DNA of 11,432 bases from Flavobacterium psychrophilum (GTDB taxonomy: Bacteria; Bacteroidota; Bacteroidia; Flavobacteriales; Flavobacteriaceae), in NCBI GenBank assembly GCA_945866505.1, contig CAMBHH010000110.1:1-11432 (forward strand), read 5' to 3'. Of this stretch, positions 6,093 to 11,432 are shown in pieces. Both the position numbers and the translations under genes were made by a program. Below the pieces are notes generated by a model. The model was not told the origin of the DNA and did no database searches. It saw only the letters and a list, made by a program, of their open reading frames with translations. How positions within the stretch are numbered: position 1 is the stretch's first letter; each line of letters starts with the position of its first letter.

Positions 6093-7181
6093 TTATTTTT
6101 TATGATAAGTATTTAATAATTCTTGAGCTGCTACAAAAGGAGATATTTCATTGTCTTGTACTGCTTTTTTAGTTAAATCAAGAAGTTTTTGGATTTCAGG
6201 ATGGTTGTAAAAATTAGTTTTCAATTGTTCGTTAATGGTTTCCAACATCCAATATTGATTTTGCTCGTTTCGTTTTTCAAAGAAATAAGTATTCGTTTTT
6301 GTTAAATGTAGAAACTTCTCAATTGTTTCCCAAACTTCCGCAATTCCTTCCTGAGTCAGGGAACTACAAGTTGAAGTTTGTGGTATCCAACCTGATTTTT
6401 TGGCTGGAAATAAATGCAAAGCACGGTCGAATTCGACTTTCGCCAAATGTGCTTTTTTGATATTGTCGCCATCGGCTTTGTTGATAATGATAGCATCGGC
6501 CATTTCCATAATGCCTCTTTTGATGCCTTGCAATTCGTCGCCTGCACCAGTAATTTTAAATAGCAAAAAGAAATCGACCATGCTATGAACTGCTATTTCA
6601 CTTTGGCCAACGCCTACGGTTTCAATGAGAATGGTGTCAAATCCGGCCGCTTCGCAAAGTGTTATGGTTTCTCTTGTTTTTCGTGCAACACCACCTAAAG
6701 TTTCTCCTGATGCCGAAGGTCTAATGTAGGCATTTGGGTCTTTTACCAATTCTTCCATTCGCGTTTTATCACCTAAAATACTTCCGCGCGAAATACTACT
6801 GCTTGGATCAACGGCTAAAACAGCTACTTTTTTTCCTAAAGAAGTCAAGTATTTGCCAAAAGCTTCGATAAAAGTACTTTTCCCAACACCAGGCACACCC
6901 GTAATTCCTATTCTTACCGATTTGTTGGCAAAGGGCAAACAAGCATTTATAATTTCATTGGATTGTATCAAATGGTTGGGATTAGTACTTTCGACCAATG
7001 TAATGGCTCTACTTAAATTAGCAATATTTCCTGATAGAATTCCATCAATTACTATTTTTGATGAAAGTTGTTTTTTTCTAGATTTTTGAATTTGTTTTAC
7101 AAGATTATTATTGATCATTTCGGGTGGTGAAATTCCATCTTTTTCTTGTAGTGCTGAATGTTTTGTCTTACTGTTTTCCAA
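6093..7181 (-). CDS. meaB: Methylmalonyl-CoA mutase-associated GTPase MeaB (ArgK family)
   Basis: MeaB is a G3E-family GTPase that gates delivery of adenosylcobalamin to methylmalonyl-CoA mutase and protects that enzyme from inactivation. Visible motifs are Walker A GVPGVGKST (95-103), DPSSS (125-129), the ETVGVGQSE block (187-195) and the guanine-specificity motif NKAD (234-237). The 362 residues exceed the usual length of about 330 through an N-terminal extension. The reading frame starts at a TTG (7181). An ATG at 7118 would remove 21 residues (including EKDGISPPE) that I recall as conserved in flavobacterial homologues, so the TTG is preferred but not proven. It lies 56 bp downstream of the NudK-like gene on the same strand and converges on the B12 import operon. 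The mutase genes are not in the window. The family call is firm. Confidence 0.95.
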   Translation of the reverse strand: MENSKTKHSALQEKDGISPPEMINNNLVKQIQKSRKKQLSSKIVIDGILSGNIANLSRAITLVESTNPNHLIQSNEIINACLPFANKSVRIGITGVPGVGKSTFIEAFGKYLTSLGKKVAVLAVDPSSSISRGSILGDKTRMEELVKDPNAYIRPSASGETLGGVARKTRETITLCEAAGFDTILIETVGVGQSEIAVHSMVDFFLLFKITGAGDELQGIKRGIMEMADAIIINKADGDNIKKAHLAKVEFDRALHLFPAKKSGWIPQTSTCSSLTQEGIAEVWETIEKFLHLTKTNTYFFEKRNEQNQYWMLETINEQLKTNFYNHPEIQKLLDLTKKAVQDNEISPFVAAQELLNTYHKK

Positions 7182-7193
7182 AACTTTGAATCG

Positions 7194-7229
7194 TTTGAAT
7201 AAAATTAGTAAAATTTACCTATACCTTTG
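7194..7229 (+). promoter_or_regulatory. Possible antisense promoter in the meaB-nudK gap
   Basis: TTTG (7194-7197) and TACCTTTG (7222-7229) on the plus strand resemble a Bacteroidota promoter. The 10-mer TATACCTTTG is identical to that of the btuFCD-like promoter. The 24-nt spacing is slightly long. It points into the 3' end of nudK on the opposite strand, so it would make antisense RNA. There is no plus-strand gene downstream, and a chance match is quite possible. Confidence 0.25.
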
Positions 7230-7237
7230 ACCTAAAT

Positions 7238-7822
7238 CTATCCAACGAGATTATTTATTTTGGCGTATTGCATTAAAATAATGGTTTTTGCATCTTTTAT
7301 TTCGCCCGTGGCAATCATCTTATAAGCATCGTCAAAAGGTATTTCAATGACCTGAATTTCCTCTTGTTCGTGTTCTAATCCTCCACCTTCGTGTACCTTC
7401 ATTGAAGCATCATATTCGCCAATGAAAAGATGCAAAATTTCAGTAATCGCACCAGGAGACATATAGGTTTCACAAACTTTTTGCACAGATTTTATGCGAT
7501 AGCCAGTTTCCTCTTCAGTTTCTCTAATGATGCATTGTTCGGGATGATCTTGGTCAAGAAGTCCAGCACAAACTTCAATCAGCATTCCTGTTTCGTTACC
7601 GTTGAGGTAGGACGGTAATCTGAATTGTCTGGTAAGGACTATTGTTTTTTCTTGCCTATTGTAGAGTAAAATTCCAGCGCCATTTCCTCTATCATAAACT
7701 TCTCTTTTTTGGGTAATCCAAACGCCGTCTTTTCGAAGGTAATCGAAAGTGAAGTTATTTAAGATGTACCAATTGTTTGAAAGTAAATCGGTTCGCTTTA
7801 TATTTATTTTGGGGTCTTTCAT
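7238..7822 (-). CDS. nudK: Nudix hydrolase, NudK-like (GDP-mannose pyrophosphatase)
   Basis: Nudix enzymes cleave nucleoside diphosphates linked to another moiety. E. coli NudK prefers GDP-mannose and gives GMP plus mannose 1-phosphate. The 194-residue product is nearly the size of NudK (191) and resembles it along its length: KREVYDRGNGAGILLYN (39-55), RQFRLPSYLNGNETG (65-79), then the Nudix helix with RETEEETG (100-107) carrying the metal-binding glutamates. The YMSPGAITE loop and the C-terminal GEIKDAKTIILMQY also match. The start is the ATG at 7822; the upstream sequence is AT-rich, with only a weak promoter-like TATCTTTA. It is the first gene before meaB and may be cotranscribed with it, though no shared pathway is obvious. 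The exact substrate is inferred from resemblance, and ADP-sugar hydrolysis is a possible alternative. Confidence 0.88.
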   Translation of the reverse strand: MKDPKINIKRTDLLSNNWYILNNFTFDYLRKDGVWITQKREVYDRGNGAGILLYNRQEKTIVLTRQFRLPSYLNGNETGMLIEVCAGLLDQDHPEQCIIRETEEETGYRIKSVQKVCETYMSPGAITEILHLFIGEYDASMKVHEGGGLEHEQEEIQVIEIPFDDAYKMIATGEIKDAKTIILMQYAKINNLVG

Positions 7823-8028
7823 TATTTTTATTTTAGATTATAAAGATAGTATAAAGCTAAGTAATGGAAAAAATTTAAGGCGCTTCAATGTTTGAATTTA
7901 CATTTTGATAAGTATTTTATAAATTAAATAAACATTTGAATATTTAGACGGTATTGAGATTGTTTTTTTGTAATAATATGTGCATAATTTTTATAAAACA
8001 TTCCAAATAGAACCTTTTTTAAAAAGCA

Positions 8029-8061
8029 AATCCTGACAGGTTTTTGAAGTCTGTTAGGATT
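8029..8061 (-). terminator. Hairpin terminator after the downstream LruC gene
   Basis: AATCCTGACAG (8029-8039) pairs with CTGTTAGGATT (8051-8061) across an 11-nt loop. On the minus strand one pair is an A-C mismatch and a T-rich tract (TTTGCTTTTT) follows. On the plus strand the same site is a G-U wobble followed by a T run. It lies 22 bp beyond the gene stop and is probably bidirectional. A near copy sits at 10417-10448 after the other LruC gene. The rest of the 7823-8083 gap shows no gene. Confidence 0.8.
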
Positions 8062-8083
8062 TTATATTTTTATTTTTTACGAA

Positions 8084-10168
8084 TTATTTTTTATACAATA
8101 TAGAGGTGTCTCTGTATCCAGCTTTGTCCACATACCAATCCAGATATTGAGTACCCTGACTTTCAGCCCATTTATTAAACATTAAATAAGCTTTTGTAAT
8201 ATCCTTTTGTTCTGCTGGATAAGTAAATTGTACAGGAATATTTATTGCCCAAGGTAAATTAGTGTCAGACATATAATACTTTTGAGCGGCTAAATTAGTA
8301 TCATCATCGCCAGTACCAAACTTAGTTTTATCAGCTAAATCAGTTGGTGCATATGCTGGTAAATGAATTTCTTTTCCACGAATACCACTTGCTACAACAA
8401 AGGGATTGTAAGGAGCTGTTCCAAAACCACTTTGTGAGATAGGCGATATAAATTCAATCTTCACGTTCATTGTTTTTGGGGCGCTATACGCACCGCCTAC
8501 ATAAGTATTTGTAATAGCAGCATTAGTATTAAGCATCTTATAAGCATCATCAAAAATAGGAATAACCGCTTTTGATTGTTTTTGTTCTGTTCCGTTTGAA
8601 TTCATAATAAATACACTATTATTTAAACTTTGTCCAGTAACTGATTTTACATTACTTGGAGTGGTGTTAAATTGTAATGCAAACCCATTTTTCAATGAAG
8701 CACCGATGGCTCTAACTGTTAATGAAGCATCTATAGCTACCACTTTATTATCGGCATTTGTAATTTGATTAAAATTATAATCAACTACTAAATCATTGAA
8801 ATCATAGTCACCTTTTGATGGCCATAAATCTTCAAAGGCTAGTGTTCCAACACTGTTTTTAGACGGATAATAATTATTAAACGCTTTTGTACGATCATTA
8901 GGATACTCATCACGTGAATCACTTACACCGTCCCCATCGGTATCTTTTGGTGTATCTATTGATTCTATATCATCAGTTTTAACAGCAGAGTAAGGAGTAA
9001 CAGTGGAATAAAAAACTACATCGTTAAAATCGTCGTCAGTGGCCCCTTCGCGGAACAAATCTTCAAAACCAACTAACAGAAGTTGACGTTTTGTGTCTTT
9101 TAAGACTACATTGTGTTTTCTTTTGGCCGCATCTTTTTCTGGATTAAAACGGCTATCTGAATAGTACGTATTAATTCCCCAACCAATTGAAGTTGTAGAA
9201 CCAGTAAAGCCATTGGTAATTAAAAAATAGGTTACAGTAGTTCCTGCAGGAAAAACGGTACTGTATTTTTTTGTTACAGGGTCTAAATACAGTAATTGCA
9301 CTTTATTGCCGGCACGTAATGAACCAGAAGAACCACTGTAGGAAGCATTTGGAAAAATAATAGTTGGATCTTTAATTTCAGTTTTACTACTTGGCGGACT
9401 ATCGTTTTTATGGGTGTAATATCCTAGTACATTTTTATATCCAGTACCTTCGTGAACAAATGTTATCCAAACTTCCGCATCTTTTATAAGTTCAATGTTT
9501 CCATTATCAGTAGAATTAAAATATTCAGGATGAGAATCTGGAAGTTTCTTACGTTCAGGTAAAGATGCATTTACATCTGCTAAAAAATCATTAGCTATTT
9601 TGTCATCGGGATTCCATAAATAATTTGGTTTTCCTTGGTTATCCCAAGAACCAAGTACATAGTAGTTGCTTATTTTTGTTTGCTCAGGTACAACGGCTGC
9701 TGTTTTTGAAGCAGCACGAGTCTTATTAGAACTAGGGGATGATCCGCCAACTACAATTGTAAGATTTTTAGAGTCTATTTTTACCTGCTTTAGAGAAGGG
9801 AAACCAATTTGATTCACTAAAATACTCAAACTATCAACAGAAGTTTGAGGTGCGATTTCGCATTCAATGGTACCATTAACGGAACTATTTCCCGTAAATG
9901 CTAAGAAATCTTCGCTGTTATTTTTAAGCAAACCTTGAGGTGTTAAAGGGTTTTGGGTGTAGATTTGTACAGATACACCACCGACAGGTTTGTTTTCTGA
10001 ATTTAAGGTAGAAACAGAAACCTTAATTTCTTTTGTAGTTTTAAAATCGAAATTATCAAATTTTATATCGCTGCTAGTGCTGGTATTGTCGTCATTGACA
10101 CAAGAGGATAAAAAAATACTTAAAATTGAAAATAAAACGAGACTAGTTTTGGAGCTAATTTTTCTCAT
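8084..10168 (-). CDS. LruC-domain lipoprotein (DUF4114 + DUF4842), downstream copy
   Basis: This is a large, probably surface-exposed lipoprotein of unknown function. Its 694 residues begin with a lipoprotein signal peptide ending LSSC (Cys23). The VNDDN that follows resembles the acidic export signals of surface lipoproteins in this phylum. In order: a beta-rich domain at about 35-145 (KPVGGVSVQIY), a basic linker with TRAASKT, and a DUF4114-like domain at about 270-395 ending in GFEDLFREGATDDDFNDVVF. An acidic Ca-binding-type stretch follows at about 408-422 (DTDGDGVSDSRDEYP). The LruC/DUF4842 domain then runs to the C-terminus, opening with AFEDLWPSKGDYDFNDLVV at about 441. LruC is named from a Leptospira outer-membrane antigen; its role is not established. 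No T9SS sorting domain is evident. The start is the ATG at 10168. It lies 301 bp downstream of a paralogue in the same orientation. Confidence 0.9.
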   Translation of the reverse strand: MRKISSKTSLVLFSILSIFLSSCVNDDNTSTSSDIKFDNFDFKTTKEIKVSVSTLNSENKPVGGVSVQIYTQNPLTPQGLLKNNSEDFLAFTGNSSVNGTIECEIAPQTSVDSLSILVNQIGFPSLKQVKIDSKNLTIVVGGSSPSSNKTRAASKTAAVVPEQTKISNYYVLGSWDNQGKPNYLWNPDDKIANDFLADVNASLPERKKLPDSHPEYFNSTDNGNIELIKDAEVWITFVHEGTGYKNVLGYYTHKNDSPPSSKTEIKDPTIIFPNASYSGSSGSLRAGNKVQLLYLDPVTKKYSTVFPAGTTVTYFLITNGFTGSTTSIGWGINTYYSDSRFNPEKDAAKRKHNVVLKDTKRQLLLVGFEDLFREGATDDDFNDVVFYSTVTPYSAVKTDDIESIDTPKDTDGDGVSDSRDEYPNDRTKAFNNYYPSKNSVGTLAFEDLWPSKGDYDFNDLVVDYNFNQITNADNKVVAIDASLTVRAIGASLKNGFALQFNTTPSNVKSVTGQSLNNSVFIMNSNGTEQKQSKAVIPIFDDAYKMLNTNAAITNTYVGGAYSAPKTMNVKIEFISPISQSGFGTAPYNPFVVASGIRGKEIHLPAYAPTDLADKTKFGTGDDDTNLAAQKYYMSDTNLPWAINIPVQFTYPAEQKDITKAYLMFNKWAESQGTQYLDWYVDKAGYRDTSILYKK

Positions 10169-10216
10169 AATAGTAATTGTTTAAAATTAATGTAATTATT
10201 AATTGTTTTATAGTTT

Positions 10217-10233
10217 TTCAACGACTGTGCCAA
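10217..10233 (-). promoter_or_regulatory. Sigma-54-like promoter upstream of the downstream LruC gene
   Basis: The minus strand reads TTGGCACAGTCGTTGAA. It matches the -24 element TGGCAC, and the correct 10 nt separate GG from the -12 dinucleotide. The -12 dinucleotide is GA instead of the usual GC, which is a real weakness. The predicted start near 10206 would give a 38-nt leader, a sensible distance to the ATG. No good TAnnTTTG promoter was found in this gap; TATATTTC near 10275-10282 is the nearest. Confidence 0.3.
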
Positions 10234-10285
10234 TCAGTTAAATTGTTGATTAATAATGAATTGAGTTTTAAAAGAAATATAAATA

Positions 10286-10302
10286 ATTCCATATTTTGGA
10301 AT
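10286..10302. repeat. Inverted repeat ATTCCA-N5-TGGAAT
   Basis: Two 6-bp half sites (10286-10291 and 10297-10302) flank five A/T bases, a form compatible with a dimeric regulator site. It lies 118 bp upstream of the LruC start and about 50 bp upstream of the sigma-54-like element. No regulator is known for it. Confidence 0.3.
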
Positions 10303-10353
10303 GTATTCTAAAAGTAGGATAAAAAATATTTTATAATGGTTGTTTTATTTTGT

Positions 10354-10369
10354 TTGGGATTAATCCCAA
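10354..10369. repeat. Perfect 16-bp palindrome TTGGGATTAATCCCAA
   Basis: The sequence equals its own reverse complement over all 16 bases. It is not followed by a T run and has no loop, so it is not a terminator. It lies in the gap between the two LruC genes, about 120-135 bp upstream of the sigma-54-like element, a distance where enhancer-binding activators often sit. An operator role is inference. Confidence 0.4.
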
Positions 10370-10416
10370 TTGGATAAAAAATATCGCGTCTCAAATAGAA
10401 CCTACTTTAAAAAGAA

Positions 10417-10448
10417 AATCCTAACAGATTTTTAATTCTGTTAGGATT
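10417..10448 (-). terminator. Hairpin terminator after the upstream LruC gene
   Basis: A perfect 12-bp stem (AATCCTAACAGA at 10417-10428 with its complement at 10437-10448) has an 8-nt A/T loop. It is followed by TTTTCTTTTT on the minus strand and by a T run on the plus strand. It begins 22 bp after the stop codon. The flanking CAAATAGAACCT (from about 10393) also occurs beside the other LruC terminator, so the duplicated unit extends beyond the coding sequence. Confidence 0.88.
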
Positions 10449-10469
10449 TTTGCTTTTATTTTTTACTTC

Positions 10470-11432
10470 TTATTTTTTATATAATTTAGAGTTGTCTCGG
10501 TATCCGGCTTTATCCATATACCAATCCGTGTATTGAGTTCCCTTGCTTTCAGCCCATTTATTAAACATTAAATACGCTTTTGTAATATCCTGTTGTTCGG
10601 CTGGATAAGCAAATTGCACGGGAATATTAATAGCCCAAGGTAAAGAATTATCTGACATATAATATTTTTGAGCGGCTAAATTACTATCATCATCACCTGT
10701 GCCAAACTTAGATTTATCAGCCAAATCAGTTGGTGCGTTTGCTGGCAAATGTATTTCTTTTCCACGATTACCACTTACAACAATAAATGGATTATAAGGT
10801 GCTGTTCCAAAACCGCTTAATGCAATTGGCGTTACAAATTCTATTTTCAAGTTCAACGTTTTAGGAGCACTATATGCACCACCAATATACGTGTTAGTTA
10901 TACCTATTGGAGCATTAAGAACTTTATAAGGATCATCAAAAATAGGGACAACTGCTTTAGCTTGTTTTTGCTCTGTTCCGTTTGAATTTAAAGCAAAGAC
11001 ACCATTATTCAAACTTTGTCCTGTAACTGCTTTTATATTATTTGGAGTGGTATTAAATTGCAATGCAAACGCATTTTTTAATGAAGCACCGATTGCCCTC
11101 ACTGTCAATGCAGCATTTATTTCTACCACTTTATTTTCGCCATTTGTTATTTGATTGAAATTATAATCTACTACTAAGTCATTGAAATCATAATCCCCTT
11201 TGGAGGGCCATAAATCTTCAAAGGCCAATGTTCCAGTATTATTTTTGGATGGATAATAATTGTTAAAAGCCTTTGTGGGGTCCGTTGGATACTCATCAAG
11301 TGTATCTCCCACGCCATCTCCATCGGTATCTGTTGGTGTATCTATTGGTTTTATATCATCCGTTTTAATAGCAGTATAAGGCGTAACAGTTGAATAAAAA
11401 ACTACATCATTAAAATCGTCGTCGGTACGACC
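10470..11432 (-). CDS. LruC-domain protein (DUF4114 end + DUF4842), upstream copy, 5' part outside window
   Basis: The reading frame stays open to the window edge, so this is the C-terminal 320 residues of a longer protein. The GTG at 11312 is an internal codon and not a start. The visible part begins in the end of a DUF4114-like domain (GRTDDDFNDVVFYSTVTPY). It continues through the acidic stretch DTDGDGVGDTLDEYP and then the complete LruC/DUF4842 domain, opening with AFEDLWPSKGDYDFNDLVV. By hand alignment without gaps it differs from the downstream copy at 46 of about 276 positions, roughly 83% identity. By analogy its missing N-terminus should include a lipoprotein signal and a beta domain. 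Both copies appear intact in the parts visible, with no frameshift. Function is unknown. Confidence 0.9.
   Translation of the reverse strand, partial: GRTDDDFNDVVFYSTVTPYTAIKTDDIKPIDTPTDTDGDGVGDTLDEYPTDPTKAFNNYYPSKNNTGTLAFEDLWPSKGDYDFNDLVVDYNFNQITNGENKVVEINAALTVRAIGASLKNAFALQFNTTPNNIKAVTGQSLNNGVFALNSNGTEQKQAKAVVPIFDDPYKVLNAPIGITNTYIGGAYSAPKTLNLKIEFVTPIALSGFGTAPYNPFIVVSGNRGKEIHLPANAPTDLADKSKFGTGDDDSNLAAQKYYMSDNSLPWAINIPVQFAYPAEQQDITKAYLMFNKWAESKGTQYTDWYMDKAGYRDNSKLYKK

Noticed and set aside
7118..7181. ATG at 7118 as the meaB start instead of TTG at 7181
   Set aside because: It would drop EKDGISPPE, which I recall as conserved in flavobacterial MeaB. It is not excluded, only less likely.
7838..7850. 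Promoter for nudK at TATCTTTA on the minus strand
   Set aside because: It lacks the final G of TAnnTTTG and has no TTG box at the right distance.
11310..11312. GTG at 11312 as the start of a short 280-residue protein
   Set aside because: The frame continues open and homologous to the other LruC copy up to the window edge, so this is an internal codon.

Overview
The window looks like chromosome from a Flavobacterium-type member of the Bacteroidota. It is AT-rich. Genes are preceded by AT-rich leaders rather than clear Shine-Dalgarno sequences. Promoter candidates fit the Bacteroidota form (TTG, about 20 nt, TAnnTTTG). The protein set also fits: a TonB receptor paired with an ABC importer, MeaB, a NudK-like Nudix hydrolase and large LruC-domain lipoproteins. 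All family calls are from reading the sequence; no database search was run.

Layout. (1) 16-428: rplT (ribosomal protein L20), probably the last gene of an infC-rpmI-rplT operon, with a strong hairpin terminator. (2) 582-5981: a corrinoid (vitamin B12) uptake locus in two divergent halves. On the minus strand, a BtuB-like TonB receptor sits behind an unusually long cobalamin riboswitch. On the plus strand, a tight three-gene operon encodes a lipoprotein binding protein (BtuF-like), a FecCD-type permease (BtuC-like) and an ATPase (BtuD-like). The halves share a control region of about 70 bp (2936-3002) holding a promoter candidate for each direction. Only the receptor half has the riboswitch. 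(3) 6093-7822, minus strand: nudK-like then meaB. MeaB is the GTPase that protects B12-dependent methylmalonyl-CoA mutase, so a consumer of the imported cofactor lies next to its import genes. (4) 8084-11432, minus strand: two tandem LruC-domain lipoprotein genes, about 83% identical over their shared C-terminal part. The upstream one is cut by the window end. Each is followed by a near-identical hairpin terminator.

How it fits together. The receptor would bring corrinoids across the outer membrane with TonB energy. The lipoprotein would capture them in the periplasm and the BtuC2D2-type transporter would take them into the cytoplasm. There they would serve methylmalonyl-CoA mutase, with MeaB as its chaperone. 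High cobalamin should shut down the receptor through the riboswitch, while the ABC operon has too short a leader to carry one.

The most unusual structure is the riboswitch. Two of its hairpin loops are filled with A/T-rich short-period repeats (2661-2736 and 2799-2872), while the closing stems and conserved core stay intact. The LruC region adds a sigma-54-like promoter, a perfect 16-bp palindrome and a motif repeated between two domains of the same protein.
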